Positions 1 through 7,663 are shown, counted from the stretch's first letter. The stretch: DNA of 14,297 nucleotides from Lentisphaeria bacterium UBA1724 (GCA_002315885.1 DCIO01000109.1:1-14297); one strand, 5' to 3'. Notes: a model not told the origin generated them from the sequence alone. Made by a program: numbers and translations.

Positions 1-140
1 AGCTGCTTCACCGTCAAGCCCTCGGAAACCGCCTCCGTCGCCGCAGCCGGTGAGGACTCACCCTCGGCACAACGGGCCGGCAGTGACAGGAAGCCACAGC
101 TCAACAGCAGCGCCAAAAGCACCACATTCAATTTCTTCAT
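1..140 (-). CDS. Exported protein, N-terminal fragment cut by the window edge
   Basis: The reading frame starts with ATG at 140-138 and runs off the left edge, so only about 46 residues are visible. They begin MKKLNVVLLALLLSCGFLSL and continue with an apparent signal-peptidase I site near ARCA/EGESS, then a low-complexity Ala/Glu/Ser stretch ending SEGLTVKQL. A strong Shine-Dalgarno (AAAGGAGAA) lies about 8 nt before the ATG, which supports the start. The signal peptide implies export or membrane insertion. A short acidic, Ala-rich linker after the signal peptide is seen in ExbB/MotA/TolQ-type proteins of PVC bacteria, so that family is one possibility, but no diagnostic residue is inside the window. 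The gene diverges from ssb across an AT-rich spacer. Confidence 0.75.
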   Translation of the reverse strand, partial: MKKLNVVLLALLLSCGFLSLPARCAEGESSPAAATEAVSEGLTVKQ

Positions 141-198
141 ACGGGATTCTCCTTTCTTCCAGCTAGGTTGTTTGTCTAGAGTTGTTGCATTTCGACAC

Positions 199-247
199 CC
201 ATAGAGACACTCGACGGCTGGCTCGACAAAATGCCTTGCTTCTATGG
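199..247 (-). promoter_or_regulatory. Hairpin in the leader of the leftmost minus gene
   Basis: Perfect 7-bp arms CCATAGA (199-205) and TCTATGG (241-247) enclose a second short pairing TCGA/TCGA (211-214 and 222-225). It would lie in the 5' untranslated region of the gene starting at 140 if transcription begins near 260. It could be a structured leader; no known riboswitch was recognised. Confidence 0.25.
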
Positions 248-269
248 ACGACATCCTTAAAATATATCT

Positions 270-298
270 ATTTTGCAATTGTGCAAATAATTTTTCAA
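270..298 (-). promoter_or_regulatory. Candidate sigma70-like promoter for the leftmost minus gene, with an overlapping dyad
   Basis: On the minus strand TTGAAA (298-293) is followed after 17 nt by CAAAAT (275-270), giving five and four matches to the -35 and -10 consensus. The spacer contains a perfect dyad, TTTGCA-ATTG-TGCAAA (272-287), placed where a repressor would block polymerase. The surrounding 260-350 stretch is very AT-rich. The positions are seen; promoter and operator roles are inferred. Confidence 0.3.
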
Positions 299-339
299 GA
301 AATATTTGAAAAATTTCATTTTTAATTTATTTTATTTTT

Positions 340-370
340 CATTCCAACAAAATTCACCTTGATTGGAATG
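340..370. repeat. 8-bp inverted repeat in the ssb divergent spacer
   Basis: CATTCCAA (340-347) and TTGGAATG (363-370) are perfect inverted arms separated by 15 nt. They lie just upstream of the candidate ssb promoter, so an operator for a dimeric regulator is possible. Apart from this, the dyad at 272-287 and the hairpin at 199-247, I see nothing else in the 141-456 spacer; it has no convincing short gene. Confidence 0.35.
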
Positions 371-406
371 CAAAAAGAACATCATTCATTCAGGACCGCT
401 GCTGTA

Positions 407-415
407 TGGTATGAT
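407..415 (+). promoter_or_regulatory. Extended -10 promoter candidate for ssb
   Basis: TGGTATGAT at 407-415 fits an extended -10 element (TGn followed by TATGAT, five of six consensus bases). No good -35 is found 16-18 nt upstream, which is usual for extended -10 promoters. It would give a leader of about 35 nt before the ssb ATG at 457. Confidence 0.4.
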
Positions 416-456
416 GAATCCCTTGTGAAACTCGCAACTTGGTTTATCTTACAAAC

Positions 457-963
457 ATGCCAAACGTAAACAAAGCCATCCTAGTCGGTCGTCTCACCCG
501 CGACCCCGCCCTCAGCAGCACCCGTAACGGCAGCCAAATCTGTCGTCTCACCATCGCAGTGAACAGGAAGTTCACCTCCTCCGACGGCCAGCAACGCGAA
601 GAAGCGGATTTCTTTGACGTCATAGCCAACGGTCGCCAGGCAGATATTTGCAGCAGCTACCTCCACAAAGGAGAACCCGTCTATATAGAAGGTCGTATGC
701 ACTTCTACGAATGGCAGGACAAGAGCAATATTACCCACAAATCCGTTAATATCATCATGGAGAAAATGGAGTTCCTGGCCCCCGCCAGTGGCAATCGTCC
801 TCAAAATCCCGGAGTCATCGACCCCGCCGTGAACCGTGCATTCCAGGGCGTCAACCCCGCCTACCAGCAGCCACGCTCTGACGTGCCTCCCGCTCCCGTG
901 GCACCCCTGACCGCCCCCGCCATCCCCGATGCGGCGGAGACTCCATTAGACGACGTATTTTAA
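457..963 (+). CDS. ssb: Single-stranded DNA-binding protein
   Basis: The 168-residue product binds single-stranded DNA in replication, recombination and repair, normally as a homotetramer. The N-terminal OB fold (about residues 1-110) shows the family pattern: NKAILVGRLTRDP, then an RLTIAVNRKF strand, EADFFDVIANGRQAD, a YLHKGEPVYIEGRMHFYEWQD segment and NIIMEKMEFL. A Pro/Ala-rich disordered linker follows and the chain ends in an acidic tip, ETPLDDVF, the site that recruits partner proteins in bacterial SSBs. The frame can be extended to a TTG at 439, but the ATG at 457 puts the chain start where SSBs begin (PNVNKAILVG), so I chose it. There is no clear Shine-Dalgarno. A terminator follows directly, so it is probably monocistronic. 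Confidence 0.96.
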   Translation: MPNVNKAILVGRLTRDPALSSTRNGSQICRLTIAVNRKFTSSDGQQREEADFFDVIANGRQADICSSYLHKGEPVYIEGRMHFYEWQDKSNITHKSVNIIMEKMEFLAPASGNRPQNPGVIDPAVNRAFQGVNPAYQQPRSDVPPAPVAPLTAPAIPDAAETPLDDVF

Positions 964-972
964 CTTATACGT

Positions 973-1010
973 AACGCCCATCAGTACATCGTTACTGGCG
1001 GGCGTTTTCC
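973..1010 (+). terminator. Rho-independent terminator after ssb
   Basis: AACGCCC (973-979) pairs with GGGCGTT (1000-1006), with an inner CAGTA/TACTG stem, and the hairpin runs straight into a short T-rich tail. It lies 9 nt after the ssb stop codon, in ssb orientation. Confidence 0.75.
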
Positions 1011-1129
1011 ATTTATCATATTATCACACCCTAGAAAGAAGCTTTCTGGAACTACTGTTTCACCCTGCTGTCTATCGATGAGGAATTATATTATTACGTT
1101 TCCCCATCCTCCTCAACTTCATCGCGACA

Positions 1130-2293
1130 ATGAGAACGTTTTTTATCATTTTTGGGATTGTCTCTTTTCTATTCGGGCAACTCTTGTTAAACGCGGAAGA
1201 CAAAACTCCGTCACTCAAGGAAAACGACTGGGGCTACGTCGATACGGAAGAGTTTTTCAACAGAAACGAACCCACGACACTCCCCCCATTGGCGGTGGAA
1301 GGCGGCGACCCGATAGAAGTCGGGGAAATCCTTGAGGGAAAAAAGAAAATTATCCAGATTGCCCTAAAAAACACCTCTGAAACGGAACGCTGGAAAATCC
1401 AGGATATCGACGCAAGTTGTTCCTGCACAAACATCGATGGCATTCCAGGTGGAAAATACCTCGACCCCGGTGAAATATGGAAGATGGATGTCCGCATTGA
1501 CGGAGGAAAAATCTCCCCTGGAGAATTTGTCCGTGAAATCCGTATCATGCCCCTGGAATACCGCTCCGTCGTCCTGCACCTCCATGGCACGATACGCCGG
1601 TATTTCCGCACAATTCCCGAAAACAATGCCTTTAACTTCGGCGAACTGAAGTCCCCCGAACAACCCTGGAGTGCAGTCATTGACATCTATGGTGTCGACG
1701 CATCGAAGGACATCCTGAAACTAGGGGATATGCCAGAACACAAAGATGTTCTTTTGACAAAAGAAGAAATTTCCCCCGGACAGTGGACGATTACCGCAAC
1801 TCCCAAAAGGCCGCTCTACTATACAAGCAAGTACTCTGCTGGCTTTGAGATTCCCGTGGTGGAACCTGCAAATTTTCCCCCCATCCCAATTCGCTTGAAC
1901 GGCGTAGTCGGCATGACACTCTCATTCTACCCCAGTGCTCTCGCACTGCCTGCGGAATTCCTTGACGAGAATAAACCCCTGGAACTCTCCACACAACTCG
2001 GATTTGATCCAGCAGAAATCGTCAATGATGATATCCGCACACTGGCGGGGAAACAGCGGCAGAAAATGCAGGATGCCTTCATGTCAAAAATCGACTGGAA
2101 AACACTGATGGAAAAAATGGAAATTCAGTGCCCTCCCGGCGTCATGGCAGAGAAAGTTTGGACGCGCTACGGCATTCGCCTTGACTTGAAAGTACTTGCT
2201 AATGCCTTCGCTGAAGATGAGGTCATCTCAGTTAAGACTTTTGCCTACGATCATGAACTCGCCACGTTCAAACTGAAGAAAATCAACCAATAG
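1130..2293 (+). CDS. Exported DUF1573-like protein with CSCT motif (copy 1)
   Basis: 387 residues, with a signal peptide (about 1-22, MRTFFIIFGIVSFLFGQLLLNA) and no lipobox, so probably soluble in the periplasm or outside. Residues about 58-150 match the DUF1573 pattern: an opening IEVGEILEG strand, then IQIALKNTSE, the conserved C97-S98-C99-T100 motif, and a LDPGEIWKMDVRID segment. DUF1573 is an Ig-like beta-sandwich of unknown biochemical role that is common in Bacteroidetes and PVC bacteria. The remaining 230 residues look like further beta domains and are not recognised. The second copy at 8893-10149 shares the same architecture. It opens a three-gene operon, 15 bp before the next start. 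No Shine-Dalgarno is visible, but the signal peptide supports ATG 1130; a TATTAT box near 1089-1094 could be a -10, without a clear -35. Confidence 0.8.
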   Translation: MRTFFIIFGIVSFLFGQLLLNAEDKTPSLKENDWGYVDTEEFFNRNEPTTLPPLAVEGGDPIEVGEILEGKKKIIQIALKNTSETERWKIQDIDASCSCTNIDGIPGGKYLDPGEIWKMDVRIDGGKISPGEFVREIRIMPLEYRSVVLHLHGTIRRYFRTIPENNAFNFGELKSPEQPWSAVIDIYGVDASKDILKLGDMPEHKDVLLTKEEISPGQWTITATPKRPLYYTSKYSAGFEIPVVEPANFPPIPIRLNGVVGMTLSFYPSALALPAEFLDENKPLELSTQLGFDPAEIVNDDIRTLAGKQRQKMQDAFMSKIDWKTLMEKMEIQCPPGVMAEKVWTRYGIRLDLKVLANAFAEDEVISVKTFAYDHELATFKLKKINQ

Positions 2294-2308
2294 CACATTA
2301 GAATTGTC

Positions 2309-4162
2309 ATGAAAAAATACATATATGTTTCTATTTTTTTGTGCGTCCTCTTCATGGGAGCCTCTCATTTGAGTGCCATCTCCGGGAACGACATCAAACA
2401 GGCTTTAGATTCCCCTCCCGGGGTCGAATTCTCAGCCCCCGGCAATTACCAGGGAAGTAACTCAGATTGGGGAATTGGCTCGGCCACGGGAAAAGCAGGC
2501 ACAAACATCCCGATTGACTTGACCAATGTGGGCAATCGAAACACCGGAAAACAAGGCTATCTCAGTGCCATTGGATACAAGTGCCTCTATGGGAAAATTC
2601 CTTCCCAGGCCCGGGGCAAAGCTGGAACATACGAAGACCGGGCAAGAAACTACTTCACTGTTACCGTCAAGGGAGATGGTGTTCTCTCCTTCAACTACCG
2701 AACCTCCTTGGACAGTTCTCTGGATGCCTCCCTGTGGATTTACGAATACGCGGGAGATAATTCGCAAGGCACTATTGTTCCCTCTGCAACTTTCACACAA
2801 CCCCCATTGACAAGACTCTGGGCCAAGAAGACTGACAACTATGACCTCTATGATGACGCCTTCTGGACAGAAGAATATGGCATTGATGTCAATAGTAAGA
2901 ATGCCTACACACATACTATTGTATTCGCCATCGTGGGAAATGCCAAGTACAACTCTCAGGGGAAAAACATCTCTTCTGATATTTCCTCCCAATCAAATCT
3001 TGTGCTGGAAAATCGCGTTTATCTCGATAACTTCTATTGGGAAAGTGACAAGACCCCTCTTTTTACGCTAAGTGAATACGATACGACTTTTTCCCAGAAG
3101 TTGGATATTACAGTCACATCTGACTACTCCGACAAAGTCTTCTCATACTACTACACCCTGGACGGAACGGAACCCACAACAGATTCCCCCCAATATACTG
3201 GGAAAATAACCATTACAGATTCCCGCACGCTTAAAATCCGTGCCTACGAGAATGCAACAAAAAAGTTTGAAGGCGATATTGTAAGCAGCACCTATACACG
3301 AGTCTTGGCAGCGCCGACTTATGTCGTTGACAGCAAAAATTTTAATGGAAAGACAAAGGTTACGATTTATCCTTCCAAAGAGAACGGCTCGACTTCCTAT
3401 TATAGCCTTCAGGGAGCAAAAGGGGTGAAGTTTTCACAACCCATGGAATTCACCTACAATAACACGGACATTAAGGACAAAGACATCATACACCTCAAGG
3501 CATTCAAACCAGAGCAGAGTGTGAAAGATGCCGAATTCAGCGATACGATTATCATTCAATTGTCACAATCATCCAAACCAAATCTAAAATGGAAGATTGA
3601 CGGCGTTGAATCCACAGAGACGACTTTCATGAATACCGTGGAGATTATCAACCCGGATGGCAACTTATACACGGAGCCCGAAAATGGTCAATTAACGCAA
3701 GATGGGACCATTCGTGCAGTAGCAGTCGAAGAGGGGAAAATAGCCAGTGAAGTCGTTTCACAGGCATTTACGAAAAGCAAGAGTCCCTTCACGATTGCAA
3801 AGGGTGACTTCTACCCCAATGCGGAAACCAATACCTCCTGGGCGTTTTATGTCATGCCAGGGAAGATGTCAGAAGCGGACCAAGCCAAGCTGGCCGCCTG
3901 GATGCACCCGTATGCGCATGATGGCTCGAAACGCGTTTACACACAAACTACGGCACTCAATGCAGGTGAGGTCTATTTGGTCTATTGCCCCTCTTTGGAT
4001 TGGTCAAATCCCCCCCAGGGGCTTTATTATTCCCCACTCATTCCAGAAAAAGCCGAAACTGGTTGGCAACTCGTTCCTAAGGAGCCGGTTTTCACGTTGG
4101 AGAACGGCTTGTGGAAGGCCTCTTCGGGAACAAAAATCATCCCTGGTTGGAAGAGGAAATAA
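2309..4162 (+). CDS. Secreted multi-domain beta protein with chitobiase/beta-hexosaminidase C-terminal-type modules
   Basis: 617 residues with a signal peptide (about 1-23, ending HLSA). Residues about 35-247 look like a jelly-roll or lectin-like sandwich, with strands VLSFNYRTSLDSSLDASLWIY and ending LDNFYWES. Residues about 252-330 carry the chitobiase/beta-hexosaminidase C-terminal pattern: FSYYYTLDGTEPT, then YTGKITITDSRTLKIRAYE. Two more degenerate modules follow at about 335-415 and 425-490 (the second with KWKIDGVEST and DGTIRAVAVEEG). Residues 491-617 form an unrecognised C-terminal domain. I see no catalytic glycosidase motif, so a surface-binding or adhesive role is more likely than hydrolysis; that is inference. 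It follows the DUF1573 gene by 15 bp without a Shine-Dalgarno and abuts the next gene, so translation is probably coupled. Confidence 0.8.
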   Translation: MKKYIYVSIFLCVLFMGASHLSAISGNDIKQALDSPPGVEFSAPGNYQGSNSDWGIGSATGKAGTNIPIDLTNVGNRNTGKQGYLSAIGYKCLYGKIPSQARGKAGTYEDRARNYFTVTVKGDGVLSFNYRTSLDSSLDASLWIYEYAGDNSQGTIVPSATFTQPPLTRLWAKKTDNYDLYDDAFWTEEYGIDVNSKNAYTHTIVFAIVGNAKYNSQGKNISSDISSQSNLVLENRVYLDNFYWESDKTPLFTLSEYDTTFSQKLDITVTSDYSDKVFSYYYTLDGTEPTTDSPQYTGKITITDSRTLKIRAYENATKKFEGDIVSSTYTRVLAAPTYVVDSKNFNGKTKVTIYPSKENGSTSYYSLQGAKGVKFSQPMEFTYNNTDIKDKDIIHLKAFKPEQSVKDAEFSDTIIIQLSQSSKPNLKWKIDGVESTETTFMNTVEIINPDGNLYTEPENGQLTQDGTIRAVAVEEGKIASEVVSQAFTKSKSPFTIAKGDFYPNAETNTSWAFYVMPGKMSEADQAKLAAWMHPYAHDGSKRVYTQTTALNAGEVYLVYCPSLDWSNPPQGLYYSPLIPEKAETGWQLVPKEPVFTLENGLWKASSGTKIIPGWKRK

Positions 4163-5725
4163 ATGCGCCAGGTATTTCTGGCAATCCTTTTTTCATGTAG
4201 CGTGTTCCTAGCAGAGACACGCTACATGGTGCTTTTCGGGGATCACAATTGCAATGAATGTGCCTCCCTCAAAGAACTGTGGAAGGAAATTCCCATGGCA
4301 GAAAAACCTGTCATGGTCTATGTGCCTGTAGATATTGAAGATAACTATCGTTTTCTCAAGCGTTTGGAAAAAGCACTTCACCTGACCAATCCGCGAAACG
4401 CATTCCCTGTTATTCTTGTAGGACGGACCTTCCTGGCCGGAGAAGACGAGTTATTAGAGCGTTTTCAAGAACTGAATGATCTACTGGAAAACACACCTCA
4501 TGATGAACCACTCTTGAAGCCAATTGCGGAATGCGCTAAAAATGCCAAAGAAGAGATTGTCGAGTGGTCGGTGTCGAACGAGCTTGACGAAAATGAGGTC
4601 TCCACGACACCCCGGACGGATGGAGCGGGAAATTCTCATGAATATCATCTCCTCTATCTGGAATTGGCTTCCAGCTGTGCCCATTGTGAACGCCAGGAAA
4701 GGGAACTGGTTATTCTGAAGGAGCTCCTCCCAACTCTTGTAATCGATAAAGCGGAAGTATCCTCCCCAGAAGGACAACTCTATCTTCTGCGATTGATGGA
4801 ACATTTTGGCATTCAGGAAAACAATGAAAATCTTGCTCCGCTCGTTGCTTGGGAAAATGGCTATATCACGCAAAACCTGGCAACTTGTGAGGAATTGCAA
4901 GACGCACTTTCTAAACCAATCATTGACAAAAAGCCTTTCTGGATTGGACCTGCGACGAAAGAGGAAATCCACAGGCTACAACAGAGAAACCGTATTTTTA
5001 TAGAACGAGCCACGATTTGGACGACGCTTTTGGCGGGATTGCTCGATGGAATCAATCCCTGCGCTTTCGCCACTGCAATCTTCTTGATTAGCTATCTGCT
5101 ATATTTAAAAAAAGGACGAAAATTCGTTCTTGCAGTCGGTTTATGCTTCTGTCTAGGAGTCTTTCTTTCATACCTATGTTTTGGAATAGGGTTGAGCTTC
5201 CTGGTTGATTTCCTGAATCGCATCAAATTTATCAAGACTCTTCTCTATGGAAGCTTTGCCTTAATTGGTTTGGTACTCTTTGTACTACATCTACGAGACG
5301 CACTACGTTTCCGCAAGAGTGGTAATGTGGGAGACATGGATATGGGGCTGGATGTCAAGACACACAGAAAAATCCACGAAAAAATACACAACTGGGGGCG
5401 CGTCTCCTTCGCATTGGCACTTCCTTCTGCTGTGGTGCTCGGTGTGGTTGTCTCATCGCTTGAGTTTGTTTGCACTGGACAGATCTATCTCCCAATGCTG
5501 GTCGCTATTAATTCACAGGGATTCCATTGGAAGGCATTCCAGAGCCTGTTAATCTATAATATCGCCTTTATTGTCCCTCTCCTCACCATCAGTATCCTTG
5601 CCTTCTATGGTGTAGGGGCACAGACTCTTGCAAATTGGGCGAAAAATCATGTTTTCCAGACGAAGATATTAATGGCGCTTCTATTCCTAATCATGGCGGC
5701 CCTTATGATTGCCATGATTTTTTAA
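4163..5725 (+). CDS. Membrane thiol-disulfide reductase: two thioredoxin-like domains plus CcdA/DsbD-type core
   Basis: 520 residues. A signal peptide (1-17) is followed by a thioredoxin-like domain with C30-N-E-C33 and a second one with C172-A-H-C175; both would face the periplasm. From about 283 there are roughly six membrane helices. DGINPC (C300) in the first and LEFVCTGQ (C437) in the fourth are the paired intramembrane cysteines of CcdA/DsbD-type electron carriers, which pass reducing power from cytoplasmic thioredoxin to exported substrates. A loop at 385-410 (HRKIHEKIH) is probably cytoplasmic. In DsbD the thioredoxin domain is C-terminal; here two lie at the N-terminus. The ATG follows the upstream TAA with no gap and has a Shine-Dalgarno (GAGGA, 4153-4157). 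The likely clients are the two exported proteins of the operon, by inference. No clear terminator follows. Confidence 0.87.
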   Translation: MRQVFLAILFSCSVFLAETRYMVLFGDHNCNECASLKELWKEIPMAEKPVMVYVPVDIEDNYRFLKRLEKALHLTNPRNAFPVILVGRTFLAGEDELLERFQELNDLLENTPHDEPLLKPIAECAKNAKEEIVEWSVSNELDENEVSTTPRTDGAGNSHEYHLLYLELASSCAHCERQERELVILKELLPTLVIDKAEVSSPEGQLYLLRLMEHFGIQENNENLAPLVAWENGYITQNLATCEELQDALSKPIIDKKPFWIGPATKEEIHRLQQRNRIFIERATIWTTLLAGLLDGINPCAFATAIFLISYLLYLKKGRKFVLAVGLCFCLGVFLSYLCFGIGLSFLVDFLNRIKFIKTLLYGSFALIGLVLFVLHLRDALRFRKSGNVGDMDMGLDVKTHRKIHEKIHNWGRVSFALALPSAVVLGVVVSSLEFVCTGQIYLPMLVAINSQGFHWKAFQSLLIYNIAFIVPLLTISILAFYGVGAQTLANWAKNHVFQTKILMALLFLIMAALMIAMIF

Positions 5726-5981
5726 CCTCTGTCCGTCGCCTAACGGCCTACTATAGCTTCCACGGACTTCACACAGGGCGTTGTTATCACGGCGTTCCGA
5801 ATATCCTTCGACTTCTGCATCTCCACAGGCACTCACACATTTCCTCCCCCCTGACTGAATCATATTCTGCCTACGCTCCCGAATACCTATCGGTTGTCAG
5901 ATTGCATTCGATATATGCCCTATGAAAGTTGATATTTGAACGACAAAACGGCCTGCGAAACAAACGACCTGCAGCACAGGG
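5726..5981. other. Non-coding stretch after the thioredoxin/CcdA gene, nothing recognised
   Basis: I find no gene here on either strand. The plus frame entering from within 4163-5725 continues to 5925, but its product has no start of its own and no domain character. A 26-codon minus frame (5740-5820) has no ribosome site. The text is not low-complexity, so it may be a decayed element belonging with the repeats that follow. Confidence 0.5.
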
Positions 5982-6119
5982 ATAATCAATCCACAGATTG
6001 CACAGATTACACAGATGAAAACAATTAACACAGATTCAGAAATGTTGTTCTTCTAAACCGTCAATTCATCTGTGGATATTTCCCAATCTGTGCAATCCGT
6101 GGAATCTGCGGATGATTAT
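5982..6119. repeat. Long imperfect inverted repeat of CACAGATT-type units
   Basis: The left arm (5982-6019) begins ATAATCA and ends CACAGATGAA. The right arm (6065-6119), read on the minus strand, begins and ends with the same words and has a 17-nt insertion in the middle. Both arms are made of short CACAGATT/ACAGAT words. The loop (6020-6064) carries another ACACAGATTC. The matching termini suggest a defined interspersed element or large hairpin rather than chance. It encodes nothing visible. Confidence 0.7.
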
Positions 6120-6141
6120 ACTACCATCTTGAGGAATATAT

Positions 6142-6313
6142 CGATACAAAACGCTATGTTCCACAAGAGGGTAGATAATGGATAGTTTCACGGACCCCTC
6201 CGGGGTCCCCAAAAAACTAAAATCCACCTACCCCGGGCTTAATGCCCGGGGCTGTGTTCACTGACCCCATCCGGGGTCGAAATACCTACCCTTGTGGAGA
6301 ACATACCGATACA
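6142..6313. repeat. MITE-like unit: three GC hairpins inside terminal inverted repeats and 7-bp direct repeats
   Basis: Outer imperfect inverted arms lie at 6156-6174 and 6286-6304 (GTTC-CACAAG-GGTAG type). Between them are three perfect hairpins: GGACCCC-TCC-GGGGTCC (6192-6208), CCCCGGGC-TTAAT-GCCCGGGG (6231-6251) and GACCCC-ATCC-GGGGTC (6263-6278). The whole is bracketed by CGATACA at 6142-6148 and 6307-6313 in direct orientation, which could be a target-site duplication. There is no transposase, so it would be non-autonomous, of REP or MITE type. Structure is seen; mobility is inferred. Confidence 0.6.
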
Positions 6314-6352
6314 TAAAAATAAGGCACCCCGATTTGCATCGAAGTGCCTTAT
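6313..6352 (-). terminator. Rho-independent terminator of the cysteine-cluster secreted protein gene
   Basis: On the minus strand ATAAGGCAC (6352-6344) pairs with GTGCCTTAT (6327-6319), with an inner GAT/ATC stem, and is followed by TTTTTAT. It lies about 33 nt after the stop codon at 6385. Its distal end touches the repeat unit at 6142-6313. Confidence 0.85.
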
Positions 6353-6384
6353 CAATCAACTAATCCTTAGTCGGATCCTGTCAA

Positions 6385-7494
6385 TTAGTAACCGAGAATG
6401 GCCGACAGAACGTCAACGATCCCATCAACTTTGCCTTCGGCTATGTCGACATCGTAGCCCTTGTACTTGGTCTCTTTCAGCCAAGCATCAAAGTTATCAT
6501 CAGTAGTCTTGCTGTCCTTGATAACGACTTCGCAGTAATTGGCATCATCAACGGTGGGAGTGCTGCAGTCTTCCCAATTGCCAGAAGAAGAGGCACCCTG
6601 CTGGGCGGGAACACCGTAAGCATCGCTCAGCAACTGAGAGGTAACAGAGGTGTTACGATTCAGGTTGACAGTACCGCAGAGCTGGAAACCGAACAGCTGA
6701 TAATTGGGGTCGCCAATCAATTCCGCAGTGTAGAGGCTGGTATCCAGCATCTGAGCCAAGCAGTAGTTGCCCTGGAAGGAAGCAACGCTCTTGATATAAG
6801 CGGTGTTCATCGTCTTCTCAATGCTCTTCCAGTTCTGTGCATCGTCATTCAAGATGCCGTTAGCCTCAGTTAACACTGCATTGTAGTAACGGAAGGTATA
6901 GTCAGCCTTTTTACCAACCATCACAGCATTGCCGAGATCAGACTTGATCTGGATGTAGGCATTTTCACGCTTCTGACCAGTGTAGAAAACACTCTCCTTG
7001 GCCTCACCTGCATCCTGAGGATTCAGCAGGTTGAACTTGTAGATGTCAGCAGTCTTTTCCTTGCTGTCAACATTCACCAGATAGAGATTCCAGCGGGTGA
7101 TGTAACCAGAGATGCTTTCATCCTTAACGGCGGCATACACGAAGGGCTTATCGCCTTCACCCTTCTGCTGGAGCAGTTCGGAGCAGGGATAGCAGTCCAT
7201 GCAGGGCTGGCAGATGGTCATGAAGACAGGGATGTTACCACGAACGGAAGCAACAACGCAGTCGGCGTCGCCATCGATGACACCTTCCTTAGTGAAGATA
7301 TCATTATCATTTGCCTTGTAACCGCTGACAGAGATGGTGCCCTCGTATGCGAAGGGAACGGTCAGCTGATACGCACCCTCAGTGGCGTTATAGCCCTGGA
7401 ACTGATTACGGTTGAAGAAGAACTGATTGTAGACAGTAGCACTCAGAGTAGAGGCCATTGCAACGATCATGAGGAAAGCAAAGAACTTTTTCAT
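6385..7494 (-). CDS. Secreted protein of unknown function with CxxCxxCxxC cluster
   Basis: 369 residues from the ATG at 7494; the frame extends upstream to 7551, but the signal peptide MKKFFAFLMIVAMASTLSA and a Shine-Dalgarno (AAAGGA, 9 nt before) fix this start. I do not recognise the family. Residues 95-104 read C-QP-C-MD-C-YP-C, four cysteines each two apart, with another at C79 and four more scattered later; in an exported protein these would be disulfides or a metal/redox site. The rest is mixed beta-like sequence with a Ser/Gly patch (GASSSGNW). The C-terminus ends GYDVDIAEGKVDGIVDVLS and a few residues more, an acidic stretch loosely like a dockerin or EF-hand loop but with wrong spacing. 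It has its own strong promoter, a leader of about 205 nt and its own terminator, so it is a single, probably well expressed and regulated gene. Confidence 0.8.
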   Translation of the reverse strand: MKKFFAFLMIVAMASTLSATVYNQFFFNRNQFQGYNATEGAYQLTVPFAYEGTISVSGYKANDNDIFTKEGVIDGDADCVVASVRGNIPVFMTICQPCMDCYPCSELLQQKGEGDKPFVYAAVKDESISGYITRWNLYLVNVDSKEKTADIYKFNLLNPQDAGEAKESVFYTGQKRENAYIQIKSDLGNAVMVGKKADYTFRYYNAVLTEANGILNDDAQNWKSIEKTMNTAYIKSVASFQGNYCLAQMLDTSLYTAELIGDPNYQLFGFQLCGTVNLNRNTSVTSQLLSDAYGVPAQQGASSSGNWEDCSTPTVDDANYCEVVIKDSKTTDDNFDAWLKETKYKGYDVDIAEGKVDGIVDVLSAILGY

Positions 7495-7663
7495 GTTTTT
7501 TGATCCTTTGGTTTGGGAACTTTTGTTGTTTGTTTTGGGACGTGATACCAAAGCATTTCTGCTTCGGCCGCTCTGTAAAGCAACCGTTGTTTAGACGACC
7601 ACTTTCAGGAGCGGGACTTATGACTGAGAAAAAAAATCTAAAAAAACAAGACTTCGAGGACTT

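Noticed and set aside
5740..5820. 26-codon minus-strand frame after the thioredoxin/CcdA gene
   Set aside because: No ribosome site and no recognisable product; most likely part of a decayed repeat region.
5982..6313. CRISPR array
   Set aside because: The repeats are inverted hairpins and short degenerate words, not evenly spaced direct repeats, and no cas gene is present.
6385..6460. Dockerin or EF-hand loop at the C-terminus of the cysteine-cluster protein
   Set aside because: The Asp and Gly spacing does not fit the 12-residue calcium loop and there is only one copy.
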